Positions 52,650-64,000 of a DNA stretch of 64,000 nt are shown here, one piece after another. Origin of the DNA: Choristoneura fumiferana (taxonomy: Eukaryota > Arthropoda > Insecta > Lepidoptera > Tortricidae). The notes under the pieces are model-generated. The model ran no database searches. It was given only the letters and a program-made list of their open reading frames with translations, and was not told where the DNA came from. The stretch lies in NCBI RefSeq assembly GCF_025370935.1, contig NC_133490.1:4302909-4366908 (forward strand). The letters are read 5' to 3'. The stretch's first letter is position 1, and each line of letters opens with the position of its first letter. A program made the position numbers and the translations under genes.

Positions 52650-52770
52650 GGGCTACCAAGAAATTCGATAATCGAAGTTCGTATCGTTCCGTCCCTCTCA
52701 TCCTCGTATTAAATAATATTAGCGTCAGCGGGACGACAAGACATGAAGTTCGAATTTTGCACTTCGTAGC
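52650..52770. mobile_element. MITE J copy
   Basis: GGGCTACCAAGAAATTCGAT, GTTCGTATCGTTCCGTCCCT, AAATAATATTAGCGTCAGCG and a degraded right arm AAGTTCGAATTTTGC...CTTCGTAGC. Confidence 0.65.
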
Positions 52771-52824
52771 GAACGCTCGCGGTGCGTCGAGCGAAGCTGA
52801 TCTTCATTGCGCGATCGATGCGCT

Positions 52825-52935
52825 CATCGTCATCATCAGCCGGAAGACGTCCACTGCTGAACAAAGGCCTCCTCCCCCTTAAAACGCCACAATGAACGAC
52901 AACTCGCCACTTGCATCACCCGGAGATTTTTAGCA
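52825..52935 (-). mobile_element. RTE-type LINE 3' end
   Basis: CATCGTCATCATCAGCCGG, ACGTCCACTGCTGAACAAAG, GCCTCCTCCCCCTTAAAACG and CAATGAACGACAACTCGCC; on the minus strand this is the closing coding segment plus tail of an RTE subfamily different from 57329. Stops interrupt it. Confidence 0.6.
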
Positions 52936-52974
52936 CCCCGCCTGCTCCTCCGTTACCGGTCCGCTACCAAGGCC

Positions 52975-53275
52975 AGGGATAGTGGAGCCGCCGGGGACTG
53001 GGGGCCGCGGCCGAATTGTACCTTTCATTACAGGTGGGGGGGTTGCTATAATCCCCACGCTTGGCAGGCGGCTTGGGGATCGCAGTATTACATTGATGGT
53101 ATACGCAGAAGACGCTGCTGCCCGTCTTCTGGATTTTCCCTTAGTCGCCGCCTACGACACCCAACGGGATGAAATGAGGGGGAGATCTTCTTGTCCGAAC
53201 ACCACAGCGGTTTGACTGGCAACGTCCGCAGTGTATTAGGAACTGGGTTGGAAATTATCAAAATAAAAGTTCGTT
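52975..53275. repeat. GC-rich dispersed repeat remnant
   Basis: GTTGCTATAATCCCCACGC, TTGGCAGGCGGCTTGGGGAT and ACGACACCCAACGGGATGAA are words I recognise from multicopy lepidopteran DNA, probably LINE-derived. The 77-codon frame over it has no conserved domain that I can identify. Confidence 0.4.
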
Positions 53276-53279
53276 GATT

Positions 53280-55333
53280 GATTCTAACATTATCACATGT
53301 ATAAAAAATATTTTTTAACTGTTACATTTCTGGTACACAAAATCTTACACACATACACTGGTCACACTGGTCACATAATCGTAAATAAATAAATAATTTA
53401 TCATTGATAATTATCAGTCGTTGATGATTATCTCGTGCAATGCAACACAGTTTACTGCACCGCCGGTCGCCGTTAGTAGTGAGTGACTAGGCCGTTTTAA
53501 CAACATGCTCATATAGAAATGAGACAAAGTAATGGCAATAAGTTTGTTCAATATGTATGCAACTTAGTATAAAGTAGTCAAATAGAAAAACACTTGATCA
53601 AAGTCTGTTTATAGGTTTCTCATTATTAATTTCGTTTGGTTAAGTGTCGACGTATCCCTCATGGGGTACAGTCAGTCACCTGCATTTAATATCTGCCACA
53701 GCGGAGCGTGCAAAATTATCTGTCACATACACATCCTACCGGTCATAGAAATAGAGTTGCATCAAATATTTGTGCATGTTCTGTTGTGTCAGGTATTGGT
53801 GCTGGTGGTTGTATAGCGCGCAAGTGAAAACTAACGCGTTGCAAACTACGAGTTCATTCTCAAAGCTCCAACCAACACATCCGTTGCCAAATAAGAGTGT
53901 TTGAAAGACATATTTCTCCTTTAGATTCATAGAAGTGCACTAAGAAAGGATTTTCTGAAACCCTCACAGGACAGAGATTGCCTATTTTTTATTCTACCAT
54001 GGGAAAGAACCCATGGGATAAAACTAGTCTTTACTGTTAAGAGGATTGGCATTTTATCTGGTATCAAAACTACGTAATGCAGAATCTTAGCGCACATTAT
54101 TTAAGGTTCTAACTATAGTTAGTCGATTACGACATTGTATGCATATCTCCAGCTGAGAATGCGAGCTGATTTCGCCTAAACAGCCAACTGTTTGGACAAG
54201 AGCTGTATTATGCTGATATGTTTACGCCGCCGATCATAAGATTATGTCTACCGGTATTGATTACTTCCTCCAGGAAAAAACTGTAGCCTATAGAGTTGTT
54301 GACTGGATACACATGCCTAGAAAGTGGGTGCCCTGGCTTACACGCAGTGTTTACACGTTTACTAAATTTTTAGTAAAGCTTCATTCAAGCGAGAAGCGTG
54401 CGAGTTGCGTTACATCACCGGGCTACTCAGCTACAAATTTATAAATGATTATCCGTGGCAATGTACCTCAACTCACATGATGTTTCTCGACTATCTGTGA
54501 GTGAGGCTCCGTGAACTGAACACCAACGGACAGAGGGGTGAGCAGCGGTGCGACGAACGTGATCTGTACCACTACCATGAGTTTACAGTGACCGTACTCG
54601 ATAATAACAATAATTAAATTAATTTATTCAAGTAACATTACGACTCATTTTGTTAAACAATTTATCTTAACCTATGTTAGTAAAAATTATAATAAATAAA
54701 ATAAAATAATAAATAAATTTTATATTCATACGGGCAGTACCATCTGCTCGCGATCATGTTCAGGACGCTGTTGGCGCTGCCCCGCACCCTGCGCACCAGA
54801 GACGCACACCTCTTGCTCATGGTGGAGTAAAAACAGTCCACGCGCGCTCAGCGAACGTCCCGGATGCGCTACAGAACCGATATAGTGACGGCGTAAATTA
54901 TTTGTATGGAGAACTGTACAGCGCCTCTACAAGTAATTTACGCCGTCGCTATCGAGTACGGTCACTGTAAACTCATGGTAGTGGTACTGACGATCGTGAC
55001 TGAAACACCCGCGTTTTAGACTGGTTTTCACCTTTAGTGTACAGAGCCGTTACAACGGTTTAAGTTTTTGTACATGTAATAAATCTACGATCAATTAATT
55101 AATCACGATAGTAAATAGTAAGATGCTACTAACTATGGTCTTAAACTATAAAGAAATTCTTTAGATTGATTCTCCGTCCTACAAAATTCTGTCTTCTTTG
55201 GCAAAACAGCTCTGCGCTGCGCATGATCGTGAGAGACCGATGAAAAACTCCATCCATAGGTAGATTAAAGTATAGGGTTATCATGTTTGTTTAGTCGTGT
55301 AAGTTTTAGCAATGTAAAAGGCGTGACCACCAG
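53280..55333. other. No gene seen; one small palindromic pair
   Basis: Mostly AT-rich. Between 54560 and 54985, AACTCATGGTAGTGGTAC and its near-complement GTACCACTACCATGAGTT lie 400 bases apart, each next to a TACGCCGTC/GACGGCGTA word. An old inverted-repeat element may span roughly 54567-54990. No coding frame. Confidence 0.4.
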
Positions 55334-55335
55334 GG

Positions 55336-55459
55336 GGGCTACTACGAAATTCGAAATTCGAAGCTCGTATCGTACCGTCCCGCTGACGCTAATATTATTT
55401 AATACGAGTGAGAGGTACAGAACGATACGAACTTCGATTTTCGAATTTAGTAGTAGCCC
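55336..55459. mobile_element. MITE J copy
   Basis: GGGCTACTACGAAATTCGAA at the left pairs with the TTCGATTTTCGAATTTAGTA...GTAGCCC arm at the right. The centre has TATTATTTAATACGAGTGAG. Confidence 0.75.
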
Positions 55460-55464
55460 TTGTG

Positions 55465-56850
55465 TTATTAATTTAAATTTACTGTCAAAATTGCAAACAT
55501 TTACAACATTTTATTGCAGTAATATTGTTGCGCTTTGCAGAGTTAGGACCAGAAAAGTAAATCAAAGTACTGGATTATTTTATTTCCTCTTTTACCGCCA
55601 GTTCGTTCACACTGTTGTCATGGAAACCCACCCTAATTGTAGACCTAGATTTAACGGATAACTAGTCCGCCCACGTTTTGACGCCTACGGTACCGCCGAG
55701 TATGATGGCTAGTTATTTAGATAGTTCAGTACCTACTTCTGCTCCTGGCGTTTATCTACATGGTTATTGTTTGCTTGCTATTTCGTTACGATTTTCAAGT
55801 AAAAATGGCGATGAAAGAAACATTTCTGTGATAAGTTGATCAAACGTAGGGTAGTATTAAAATGTCGTTATACGTAGATACATATGTCTATTTCATGATG
55901 ATAAAAACCTTGTCTAGACTTTTTGCTAGCCGTTCTAAAGCGGACAATGAACTCCGTAGCATCATAACGCTTAGTTGTATTCAGAATACACCTTTCATTT
56001 GCATTATTGTTGCATATGTTATGTATGTTTGTTTTTGGTAGCGCATAAAGGATTACAGTTAGGACTAGGTATACTAGAGTTCTCTCTAGAGAATAATAGT
56101 TGGTCCAAGGCTGAACGTGGGCCTCGCAAATTGACAGACCTAATACGAACTTGCCTAATTCGATTGTAGGTGTTAATTAACTTGAACGTAGAGTCATTCA
56201 ACCTAAATGCCGTAGCGCGTACGTATATAGTTCTGTGTCTGCGGTAATCGCTTGCAAACTGCTGCCTCCGACTAAATCTCGCGTTTGCATTGTGCAGTCG
56301 AAGAAACTAGATAAACCTGTGTCACCTCTCAAGCTTTCGAAATCATCGTGAAATTGATTAAGTTTAGTTGTCGGTCGCCGGTGTCTGACCCGACAAAACG
56401 TAATTTAAAAAAAATATAAGCGTTAATAGTATTCACTTAAAAGCTACGTTCTGGTGAAGAAAAAAACACCAGCGGAGCAGATAAACCAAACGCATTACTT
56501 GTTGGAGCCTTTGGGTTGACGTGAATAGCCTCGCACAGAATGTTTTGCCATTCGACACGTAATGTCAATCAAGAGGGAACGGGGCATTAGAGTGCGGTGC
56601 CGTCGAGTCCGTGCTGATTGGAAATGGGCAGAATCTACAAGTCACATTTACATTACAAGTGGGGAAGGGCGATATGAGGATTTCAGCTTATAATAATAAA
56701 ACCATTTGCTGGGGGCAACATGGCTCATACTCATACAATACATACGTTACAGGCATAGCATAATTACATACATACATATACTCAGCGGCGCCCACTCTTC
56801 ATACAAAATTACCTATTATTGCATAGATTTTAGGGCCAGATTTTCTGCCG
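55465..56850. other. No gene seen
   Basis: No repeat partners recognised and no frame with family features. 56220-56360 is somewhat GC-richer but unassigned. Confidence 0.35.
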
Positions 56851-56851
56851 C

Positions 56852-56985
56852 TCATCGTCATCATCATGTCAGCCGAAAGACGTCCACTGCTGGACATAGG
56901 CCTCCCCCAAGGCTCTCCACTCAGACGGTCATGGGCTTTCCGCGTCCATCGCGATCCCGCGATCTTATCCAGGTCACAAAATAGC
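56852..56985 (-). pseudogene. RTE-type LINE C-terminal remnant plus tail
   Basis: The minus strand reads DLDKIAGSRWTRKAHDRL, then shifts frame toward the L-G-E-A-Y-V-Q-Q-W end, followed by GGCCTATGTCCAGCAGTGG, ACGTCTTTCGGCTGAC and an (ATG)n run. It is the same family region as 59459-59640 and 57329-57616. Confidence 0.65.
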
Positions 56986-57328
56986 TCATTAATAAAAATC
57001 TAAATTCCATGGAAGCACACCCTTACTGTTGCTGTATGGTATGTTTACCCAGTCGCACACGATCGGCTGAACAGAATCGACGCAACACAATGAAGTTGTT
57101 GAGGCAGTAAACGCATTCATGACCAACACTTGTTACTAAGGCGACTTGGGTAGGTGTTAAGAGTGTCGGCCTATTAAAGGTAGTTTATGTATGTACGTGG
57201 GCTGGTGTCTAAGCATTAGCAGTCACAGAAATCTGCAAGTGGAGAATATTGCCAGTAAGTAAAAATGCACGAATATAGCGATACCATGCTCCGTTGGCAA
57301 GACGTTATTTTGTTTTTTTAATCGGCGT

Positions 57329-57616
57329 GTGAAATCAGAAAAAAACAAAATCCGCCACTCTGTCATAAGAGAAGTATCAGGAGTTATAGACGCCCTGAGT
57401 TACTCGCAAAAATTAAAATGGCGATGGGCAGGCCATGTAGCTAGAATGGGTGACAATCGCTGGACATCTAGGCTGACGTCATGGCCAGGCCCTGCAGGCA
57501 CCAGAAAGAGAGGAAGACCAAAAACCAGATGGGCTGATGACATTGTAGAAATCGCTGGTAAACTATGGATGGAAAAAGACAATGGTAGAGACTGTTGGGC
57601 ATCTCTGCTGCTACTG
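57329..57616 (+). pseudogene. RTE-type LINE reverse transcriptase, C-terminal ~95 residues
   Basis: The open frame has KIRHSVIREVSGVIDALS, QKLKWRWAGHVARMGDNRW, GTRKRGRPKTRWADDIVEIA and NGRDCWASL. The W-A-G-H-x-A-R and R-G-R-P-x-x-R-W-x-D-D motifs are diagnostic of the region after the thumb in RTE-type non-LTR elements. Endonuclease and catalytic motifs are missing. After 57616 the normal end and (ATG)n tail are absent, so both ends are truncated. Confidence 0.8.
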
Positions 57617-57862
57617 GTATGCGAGAAAAAAAGACTTTTTATGTATTTATTTATTTATTATAGCGATACCACAGACTGATATTGGATTTACTAGCATTTA
57701 TCCGCGGCTTCCCTCGCTTTTATCTATTAGATCTAAGAGATGAATTAATGTTCAATGGTCTTACGAAATTTCCACAAGAATTCCCAAAAAAATGTCGTCT
57801 TCTTCATTTCCGTTGCATGGAAAACACCCGTGTAAAATGTTATGTAGTATCTATATCTGAAA

Positions 57863-57987
57863 GGCTGCTACGAAATTCGAAAATCGAAGTTCGTATCGTA
57901 CCATCTCTCTCACTCTCGTATTAAATAATATTAGCGTCTGCGGGACGGCACGATACGAACTTCGATTTTCGAATGTCGTAGTAGCCC
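57863..57987. mobile_element. MITE J copy
   Basis: AGGCTGCTACGAAATTCGAA, GTTCGTATCGTACCATCTCT, TTAAATAATATTAGCGTCTG and ACTTCGATTTTCGAATGTCG...GTAGCCC are the full J arrangement. Confidence 0.75.
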
Positions 57988-58003
57988 TACAATTTACTTC
58001 CAG

Positions 58004-58180
58004 GTGAGATTATGGAATTTTACGTGCGTAAATTCCGATCCCGCGGGAATAAGAATAGGCCTTGTGTTATTCCATAGATCCCGCTATCTACTTATCAAAT
58101 TTCGTCATTCATTTTAGCGTGGAAGAGTAACTAAAGCATACACACTCACACAGATACGCAGACACTTGAATTTAGCCTAT
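58004..58180 (-). repeat. Helitron-like repeat remnant
   Basis: GATCCCGCGGGAATAAGAAT, CTTGTGTTATTCCATAGATC and TTCGTCATTCATTTTAGCG, followed by a CA-rich stretch, are the family's middle blocks reversed. The ends are not resolvable. Confidence 0.4.
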
Positions 58181-58189
58181 TACCAGACC

Positions 58190-58940
58190 TACTTCCAGTG
58201 GTCAGATTTACTTGAATTTTTGCTGTGGCAGGACAATCTGTCCTGTTGTCTACAATGGAATATTGCGCTGACAAGTCTCTTTTGACAGTGGATCACCGAG
58301 AGACTGGAGGGTCTCCCACTTGCTCTTTGGTGCCAATGTTAAGCACTGTTCTCACGGAGTAGTTTTCGTCCCGCCAATGACAATGCTAGTAAGTAGGGTA
58401 CAAATAGTAAAATCAGTAAAGAAGCTGCTGACGTGTGTTGTCCGGGTAGTTAAGAAACTGGGTCCCTGCTTAATTTTTAGAGCCCTAAGACACCAAGAAC
58501 GCTCAAACCAGTTTGTTGCTGACGTCAAAAAAAAGATGAACACAAAGCAACGGTCCACGTGCCACCCCCCATAAATTCAAGCGGTAAATTTTACGTCAAC
58601 TCCTGCAGCCGTGCGACATTGTGGCCTTTTGTTTCTGTGTACACCGTGAAGCATTGTACAATGTTGTTAGCATAACAATATCTTGGGCTGTATTGTTCAC
58701 CAGAAATAATCGTTACCCGTACTAATTACGTCAATAGACGTGAAAATTCTTTTAGGGTTTATGCTGAAAGGATTCAAATGGGGTATAAAGAAGGTTGTAG
58801 AGCGTAATTGATTAGTTTACTTACCGCTAAGAATACAACATGAAACAATCAATTGGGGACTTAAATCCAATAATTAACGGGCTGTGTCATAATGCACATT
58901 TCGCGGGCTACCATTGTCGTACTAATCCAGCCGCCAAACA
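58190..58940. other. No gene seen
   Basis: Open frames on both strands at 58320-58574 overlap and neither shows a recognisable family. No repeat partner is seen. Confidence 0.35.
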
Positions 58941-59231
58941 CTGTGTCTGTCTGTGGCACCGTAGCTCTTAAACGGAAGGATTTGAATGCGGTTTTTTATT
59001 AGAAAGCAAGTTTTTTAGCGATGGTTCTTAGACATGTTTTATCAAAATCGGTTCAGCCGTTTTTGAGATATTGAACTTTGAAGTGACAATGTCGTGGGTT
59101 TTCCAACTTTTGTCGGTTAGCTTAGGTTATTTAATGTAGTGATGTATTATTTGTAGGTATGTATAAGTACTTTGTCTCTGATGGGAAGGAACCCTCGGTG
59201 CACGACCTCGACTCGCGCTTGGCCGGTTTTT
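58941..59231 (+). repeat. Repeat H joined to an element K-type end
   Basis: CTGTGTCTGTCTGTGGCACC, GATTTGAATGCGGTTTTTTA, GGTTCAGCCGTTTTTGAG and TTCCAACTTTTGTCGG match repeat H. After a 60-base gap, GGAACCCTCGGTGCACGAC and CGCGCTTGGCCGG give the K end. H and K are therefore parts of related composite families. Confidence 0.6.
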
Positions 59232-59458
59232 ACTGGTGATAAGAGAATGAATAATAATCCAACGCAACAATTCCGTAATGATAATGTCTACTACTACGAT
59301 AATATCTACTACAACTATTATGTCTAATTATTAAGTAGTAAGAATGGAAGGAACAATGTTATCTTCCGACGAAATCTGACAAGGTCTCGACAGTGGCTAG
59401 CGAGATTGGCGAGCAAGGGAAGTATTTTGCGGGATGTCTACCAAGTGTAAGTTAATTA

Positions 59459-59640
59459 TCATCATCATCATCCTATAGCACTCCAGTGTCCCTAATGAGT
59501 GCCATTGCGCCCTGTCCTCGCCTCGACGCAACCAGCTTCCACCAGCTGCCTTTCGCAGATCTTCACTCCACCTTGCCCGTCCTAACTATGTCTATGTTTG
59601 CCGAGACGCGGTCTCCACTCAATACTCGTTTACTCCATAG
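59459..59640 (-). pseudogene. RTE-type LINE C-terminal remnant
   Basis: The minus strand reads WSEDLRKAAGGSWLRRGEDR, then AQWHSL and into the (ATG)n tail. Upstream, in another frame, WRPRLGKHR is visible. This is the final segment of an RTE-type protein, frameshifted, with the original stop lost so that the frame runs into the tail. Confidence 0.7.
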
Positions 59641-60565
59641 ATGCTGATCAGTTTAAAGAACCGCAAGTTTCACAAAGCAGAGCGTTGCAGTCGAATCAAT
59701 AAATTCGCTGGTCTTCGTAAGTGGTTAAACGGTATACAATAGGCGGTGGACAGCAGAACCGAGCATCTAAACGAATCGCGCGACACGCGGCGTCTTAGTA
59801 TGACGTATGGCTTTATATCCGCCACGCGAGACCTCTTTCATCTCCCAGGAGTTATTACTCGACAATGAACGTTTGACAACATTTCACGTCGTATTATTGG
59901 GTGTACGTAAATAGAAAACAGTTATTTTAAGACTGGCGGTTGGCCTGAACTTAGTTGTGGTCCCGTGGGTATTTGCCTTGTCGGGAAAAGTAGACTATGT
60001 TCATTTGGTATAGTGTAGTTTTAAGGTAAATAAATTGGAATCGATTCAGTAGTTCCAGAGGTTAGAGGGTGTCTACCGTAAATGCTTACTCCACGCTACT
60101 GTACGTACAAACAAACACATAATTTAACCTTTTTAGGATTCCGTAGTCAACTAGGAACCCTTAATATTTAATTTAATATTAAATCTGTAGAAGTAAGAAT
60201 GGGCTGAAATACACTTAGGTTCCATTTCTACTTGTTCCCCGATCCCCAAGAGTGAGTAAAATGTTGGGAGATAACTGATATTTTTATCAGTTATCCTACT
60301 ATGTTAGCAAAAAAGAAACTGAAGTTCACAATTAACCGTGTCCTCTGATGTTGTAAATTCATAATCCTTTTTTATGTTGGTTAAATTTATGATAATCATC
60401 TCAGATTATCTTGTGGAAATGTTTTAAAATCAATAACAAGGACAATTTTAAATCCGTGGCGTTATCAAATGTCGGTAATCACCCAAATAGATAATAAATA
60501 TTAGATTAAATAAAATTGTATTATCTTTGTTAAATAAAATCACTGATAGTAAATTATTTACTAAA
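59641..60565. other. No gene seen
   Basis: Unique-looking DNA. The patch 59740-59850 is GC-richer (GAATCGCGCGACACGCGGC). No supportable frame. Confidence 0.35.
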
Positions 60566-60768
60566 TATATCTATCTATCTAATACCTTTAAACGAGCAAT
60601 TTTTTGATATAATCAGAATCTCGGATACGGCTCCAAGGATTTCGATGAAATTTGGTATGTATGGGTTTTCGGGTATGAAAAATCGATCTACCTTGGTCTT
60701 ATCTCTGGGAAAACGCTTGATACCGAGTTTTAGGTCGAGCGGAGCTCGGTCGCACAGGTACTCTATGG
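60566..60768 (+). repeat. Repeat Q, copy 3
   Basis: TATCTATCTAATACCTTTAA, GATTTCGATGAAATTTGGTA, CTTATCTCTGGGAAAACGC and GTCGAGCGGAGCTCGGTCGC. The minus-strand open frame here is a by-product. Confidence 0.6.
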
Positions 60769-61394
60769 TATATCTCACGTTTTTACCCGACTGAACAGAA
60801 GCAATAAGTCTGATTGTCACATTGGCGAGTAATATTCGTCTAAGTGACATTAAACCATGGGGTGGTAGTATACGTATGGACGCTTAGATCTTTTAAACTA
60901 CTATGCAACGGATTTTAATGCCATTTCCATCACTATATGTGATTCAAGAGGAAGGTTTATAGTTATACCGTAAAAGCTTACAACTTTGCCCGCTTTTTGC
61001 GATCTTGTTACTTTTTTAGAGTCAATTGGTTTATATTGTACAGCTTTATCTGTGGCACTCACATATTGACATAATTTTCTTTGTGTAGATGAGAACACTA
61101 CATTAGAAATGAGTTGCCGTACTCTAGAAAAGGGGTCTTAAACAGGCGGGCCAAAATATTGAAAAAAATCGAGATTGCCCACATTTGCTTACAGTTTCAT
61201 AATTTCGAAAATATCAACTTTATGGTAATGATTCTTTAAGTCTAATAATCCAGAATAACTATAGTAACGTTGTATCATATTATTTATTAGTCCTTTAAGT
61301 GTTATATGTTATCTCCTAACTAGTGTGGGAAAGTCGTAAAAAAATGTGGAATTCTTCATACAAAAGCCTGGATATGGTAGGGTTGACAATTTTT

Positions 61395-61575
61395 ACCCGA
61401 CTTCAAAAAAAGAGGTTCTCAGTTTGACCTGTACAATACAAAGACTCTTTATTGTACACCAGACATAGTAAGCGATACAGAAAACAGATACACAGAGAAA
61501 AAATAAATATTGTATGTACCTATGTATGTATTTGTTTGTCTGCGATTATCTCGCGTTTAGTTGAACCGATTTGAA
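61395..61575 (+). repeat. Dispersed repeat AA interrupted by a LINE tail
   Basis: CCGACTTCAAAAAAAGAGG (61399) is followed by a minus-strand LINE tail at 61427-61510 and then TTTGTCTGCGATTATCTCGC. The normal order is seen at 38730-38890. Confidence 0.45.
61427..61510 (-). mobile_element. LINE 3' tail
   Basis: CAATACAAAGACTCTTTATT followed by GTACACCAGACATAGTAAGC is the reverse complement of the LINE terminus at 21511-21606. Confidence 0.6.
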
Positions 61576-62325
61576 CCGACAGAAAAGTATTTGTTGCATT
61601 TAGGAGAAGGCTTTGTTATTTAAACCGACTTTAATAAAACCGGAACTTCCATAAAACAAAGTAACTCTTAGCCGTGTTTGGGCTTAATGGAATCGATGTG
61701 AGATGTACTTCATATTTATTTTATTTTATTTATAAACGGATTTTATTATTTTATAGAACATACTAGTGACAACCCTAATAGTAGAATTGTGCTAGGCAAA
61801 GTTGTAAAAAGGACTTCGTAAAACGTTCATGACATTTCCCACTACCATAATTACAAAATTAACAGAGATAAAGGGGTGAGATTTTGTCTACATCGTTTCT
61901 AAACTGAATATTAGTTACAGTTAAAATTATATACCTTTCTGGCTTAAAATACACTAAGTTTTTTCGTTCTAATTGGCCAGCCAATAAACAGGTCCGTACT
62001 TAAAGCCGGCTCACGCGGGACTTAAGAGAGATACGATAGGCCAGTGTTGCCAGCAATATGATTAACTATAAGCCACCGATTAGAAAGAAAGTGTATTTTT
62101 GCTAGATTTTGCTTCTACTGAAATGTGACGCGGTGGGCAAAGCTATATGAAAAGGCAAAGTTGCAAGTTTTTACGTATAACAAAATAATAATATAACTAG
62201 CGGTACGCGCTGGTTCTGCGCGGGTGTAGTTTTGGTAAAAGGTAGGTGAAAAATGTAAAGTTACCGCCGTTGAACCCGTGTGAAGTAGAGGCGGATCGTA
62301 TAATTTATAATTGTATATTTTATAG
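61576..62325. other. No gene seen
   Basis: AT-rich DNA without recognised repeats or supportable frames. Confidence 0.35.
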
Positions 62326-62725
62326 GGATAGGCCGAAATTCGTTTTACCTACAGTTTAACCGAACTTCGGCAGCTCGAACTGAACTTCGGCATTCGGCCG
62401 AAATTCGGTTTAAATGCCCAACATTCGGCACTAGAAAAAAAGACTACTTGTACTATTACTTGTACTATTTTGACTGATATTAAAAGAAATCATGTCTGTC
62501 ATATAAGTAAAATATGTACCTATTCTTTTAATAAACATCTTGATTACAATTCGTAAATTGAGAAACATTAAGTATTTTTAATCATTAAAGGGTGTTTTCA
62601 ACAATCAGATTTAACAATCTATCTACTCGTATTTAAAATTTACTAGAGGCAGTTTATTGAACCGAAGTTCGGCCGAAATTGGGCCGAATTTTATATTTTT
62701 ACCGAATTCTGCCGAATATTTTATA
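62326..62725. mobile_element. hAT-like TIR element, copy 2
   Basis: AGGGATAGGCCGAAATTCG, CGAACTTCGGCAGCTCGAAC and, on the right, GAAGTTCGGCCGAAATTGGG are collinear with 20649-21205 but about 150 bases shorter. The right terminus is degraded. Confidence 0.55.
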
Positions 62726-63150
62726 GATTAAAACTATTACTCTAATAAAAAAGACAGGTTGTTTAATTGTTCGGACACGGGATGCGTTACATTCTGACAG
62801 GTGCGGTTTGTGTGAATATCAAATGGGAGTTAGCGGTCGAGTTAAATTATTAGTTCCGGTGTCGGTAGTGGTAGTACTGTAGCAATTAGAATTAAGTTGT
62901 TTGAGTACCGTGCAGAGAACGGATTTTTTTTATGGAACTCTTAATGGAAAGTTGAACTTTGGCAATGTGAAAGTTACATAATTTACGGTTATTGATCCTT
63001 GCTATGAATACCTTATTTATTAGTTGTTTTCTTGTTAAGGAAAACCCGGGTCCTATTTATAATTCAATGAAATATTCAATACCCATAAAAATACGTACAT
63101 AGAGTTCAAAAACAATCACACATTTGTTTTGCATTCGTTCTCGTCTTCAA
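62726..63150. other. No gene seen
   Basis: AT-rich unique-looking DNA. No supportable frame. Confidence 0.35.
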
Positions 63151-63154
63151 TAAT

Positions 63155-63300
63155 AGTACCTACTAGTCGTTGCCCGCGACTCTGTCCGCGTTGTATTTGT
63201 TTATCGCTATCCCGCGAGAACTATGCAATTTTCTATAGAATTTCAATTGAATTGCACACCTAATGGTTAACGCGTGCAAAGCCACGGGTAAAGGCTTGTA
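63155..63300 (-). repeat. Helitron-like 3' end region
   Basis: CTACTAGTCGTTGCCCGCGA is the complement of a ...GCGGGCAACGACTAG terminus as in the Helitron-like family. Further right, GCGTGCAAAGCCACGGG is the same terminus in the other orientation, so two copies may be fused. Confidence 0.4.
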
Positions 63301-63660
63301 TAGAATAAAAACGAGCAACTGACCCCCAACTTTTCCTCTTTATTTTAGTAAAGCAATTGTATTCTCAATTTTGCTTAACTAATCGAGTTTAAAACAATAA
63401 TTAACGATCACAATCTATTACAACGATTAAACGCTATTCGACAAAATTCTTCAACCCTGACCCATTTCAGAGGGGTCGCAGTAAACTTCAATCAAACATA
63501 CACCATTAACTGATTACGTTTCCAACGTGTGGAATAATCCAAATTGCCGTTACGGCAAAAGTTTCGAATGCAGAAATAATTTGAAAATTTGGAAACGAAT
63601 GCCGTTGGGAAATGATTGGTAAAAGTTAACAAGTGGGAGCGAATATGCCCTTGTTCCTCG

Positions 63661-63752
63661 TACAGTCAGCAGCAGAAGCGGATGAGCGATAACGGTGCTC
63701 AAAATGATGTACCTACACACGACCAAGGTAATAAATAAGAGAGTGTAATCAT
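63661..63752. mobile_element. MITE T, truncated copy
   Basis: TACAGTCAGCAGCAGAAGCG, ACGGTGCTCAAAATGATG and GACCAAGGTAATAAATAAG match 33409-33500. The right end is replaced by a T run. Confidence 0.65.
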
Positions 63753-63855
63753 TTTTTTTGCATGCCGCTATCGCGGCGCGCTCGTTCGCTTGCTGGACTC
63801 ACGCGTTGTTTTCCGCAACTGCACCTACAACACCTCGCTTCGCTCGTCGCCATAC
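63753..63855. repeat. GC-rich block related to the X1/X2 core
   Basis: GCGGCGCGCTCGTTCGCTTG, then ACACCTCGCTTCGCTCGTCG resemble the CGCTCGCTTCGCTCGCTCGG and CCTCGCTTCGCTCGTCG words of X1, in the same order and spacing, but without its termini. Confidence 0.45.
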
Positions 63856-64000
63856 CTAATTGTCCTTAACGAAAATTGACAATTAAAATAATCAATTACG
63901 TTACCGAAATCTCTTTGAAGTAATATTTGGTCCCTACGAAAAACGAGGTGGTACATAAACTCATTTTAACTGCAAAAACATCACGTGTATCCACTGACCC

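Noticed and set aside
58003..58004. CAG|GTGAGA junction resembling a ratchet site
   Set aside because: It sits between a MITE J and a Helitron-like remnant. The pyrimidine tract is short, and no downstream donor like that at 47201 was seen.
58320..58574. Gene in the overlapping 84- and 68-codon frames
   Set aside because: Two opposing frames cover the same bases, neither has family features, and there is no splice or promoter context.
1..64000. CRISPR array, rRNA genes, bacterial operons
   Set aside because: No regularly spaced short repeats with unique spacers, no rRNA signature and no clustered coding frames. The sequence is eukaryotic and repeat-dominated.

Overview
The window looks like gene-poor, AT-rich nuclear DNA of a moth or butterfly. 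I infer this from repeat families I recognise as widespread in Lepidoptera: tRNA-headed SINEs with (ATG)n tails, RTE-type and jockey/CR1-type LINE fragments, and elements whose ends read GGGTTCCGTA...CTTGGCCGG. No complete protein-coding gene is visible. Almost every open frame over 60 codons is a chance frame or a piece of a retroelement.

Only two places look like host gene structure, both on the + strand. At 24.4-25.4 kb there is a CpG-rich, repeat-free island with initiator-like motifs. It has a strand-specific absence of ATG from 24671 to 25403 and a CAAG|GTAAAC splice donor at 25087/25088. I read it as a promoter plus non-coding first exon. About 22 kb downstream, at 47151/47152, a pyrimidine-rich AG directly abuts GTAAGC, and a perfect GTAAGT donor follows 49 bases later. 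This is the layout of a recursive-splicing (ratchet) site or a short non-coding exon. If both are real, most of 25-64 kb is a very long first intron.

The rest is layered transposon debris. 1-9 kb: dispersed TIR and palindromic repeats, a 1.1-kb inverted-repeat element with a 9-bp target duplication, a Helitron-like element, and a three-layer nest (SINE in a Penelope-like element in an older repeat). 9-24 kb: a target-duplicated RTE tail, a Tc1/mariner-like element, AATGAGG-ended MITEs, a complete tRNA-derived SINE, a Harbinger-like palindrome, and a 1.44-kb TIR element with a large internal tandem duplication. 25-45 kb: a jockey-like LINE in an older retroelement tail, a MITE inside a SINE, several palindromic MITEs (some nested three deep), a full SINE, a short copy of the 1.44-kb element, and a LINE terminal fragment. 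45-64 kb: decayed RTE fragments, a repeat-poor stretch around the candidate ratchet site, and more MITE, Helitron-like and LINE-tail copies.

Coordinates of elements with target-site duplications were read base by base. Boundaries of old remnants are approximate. Family names are my recognition of motifs, not database matches.
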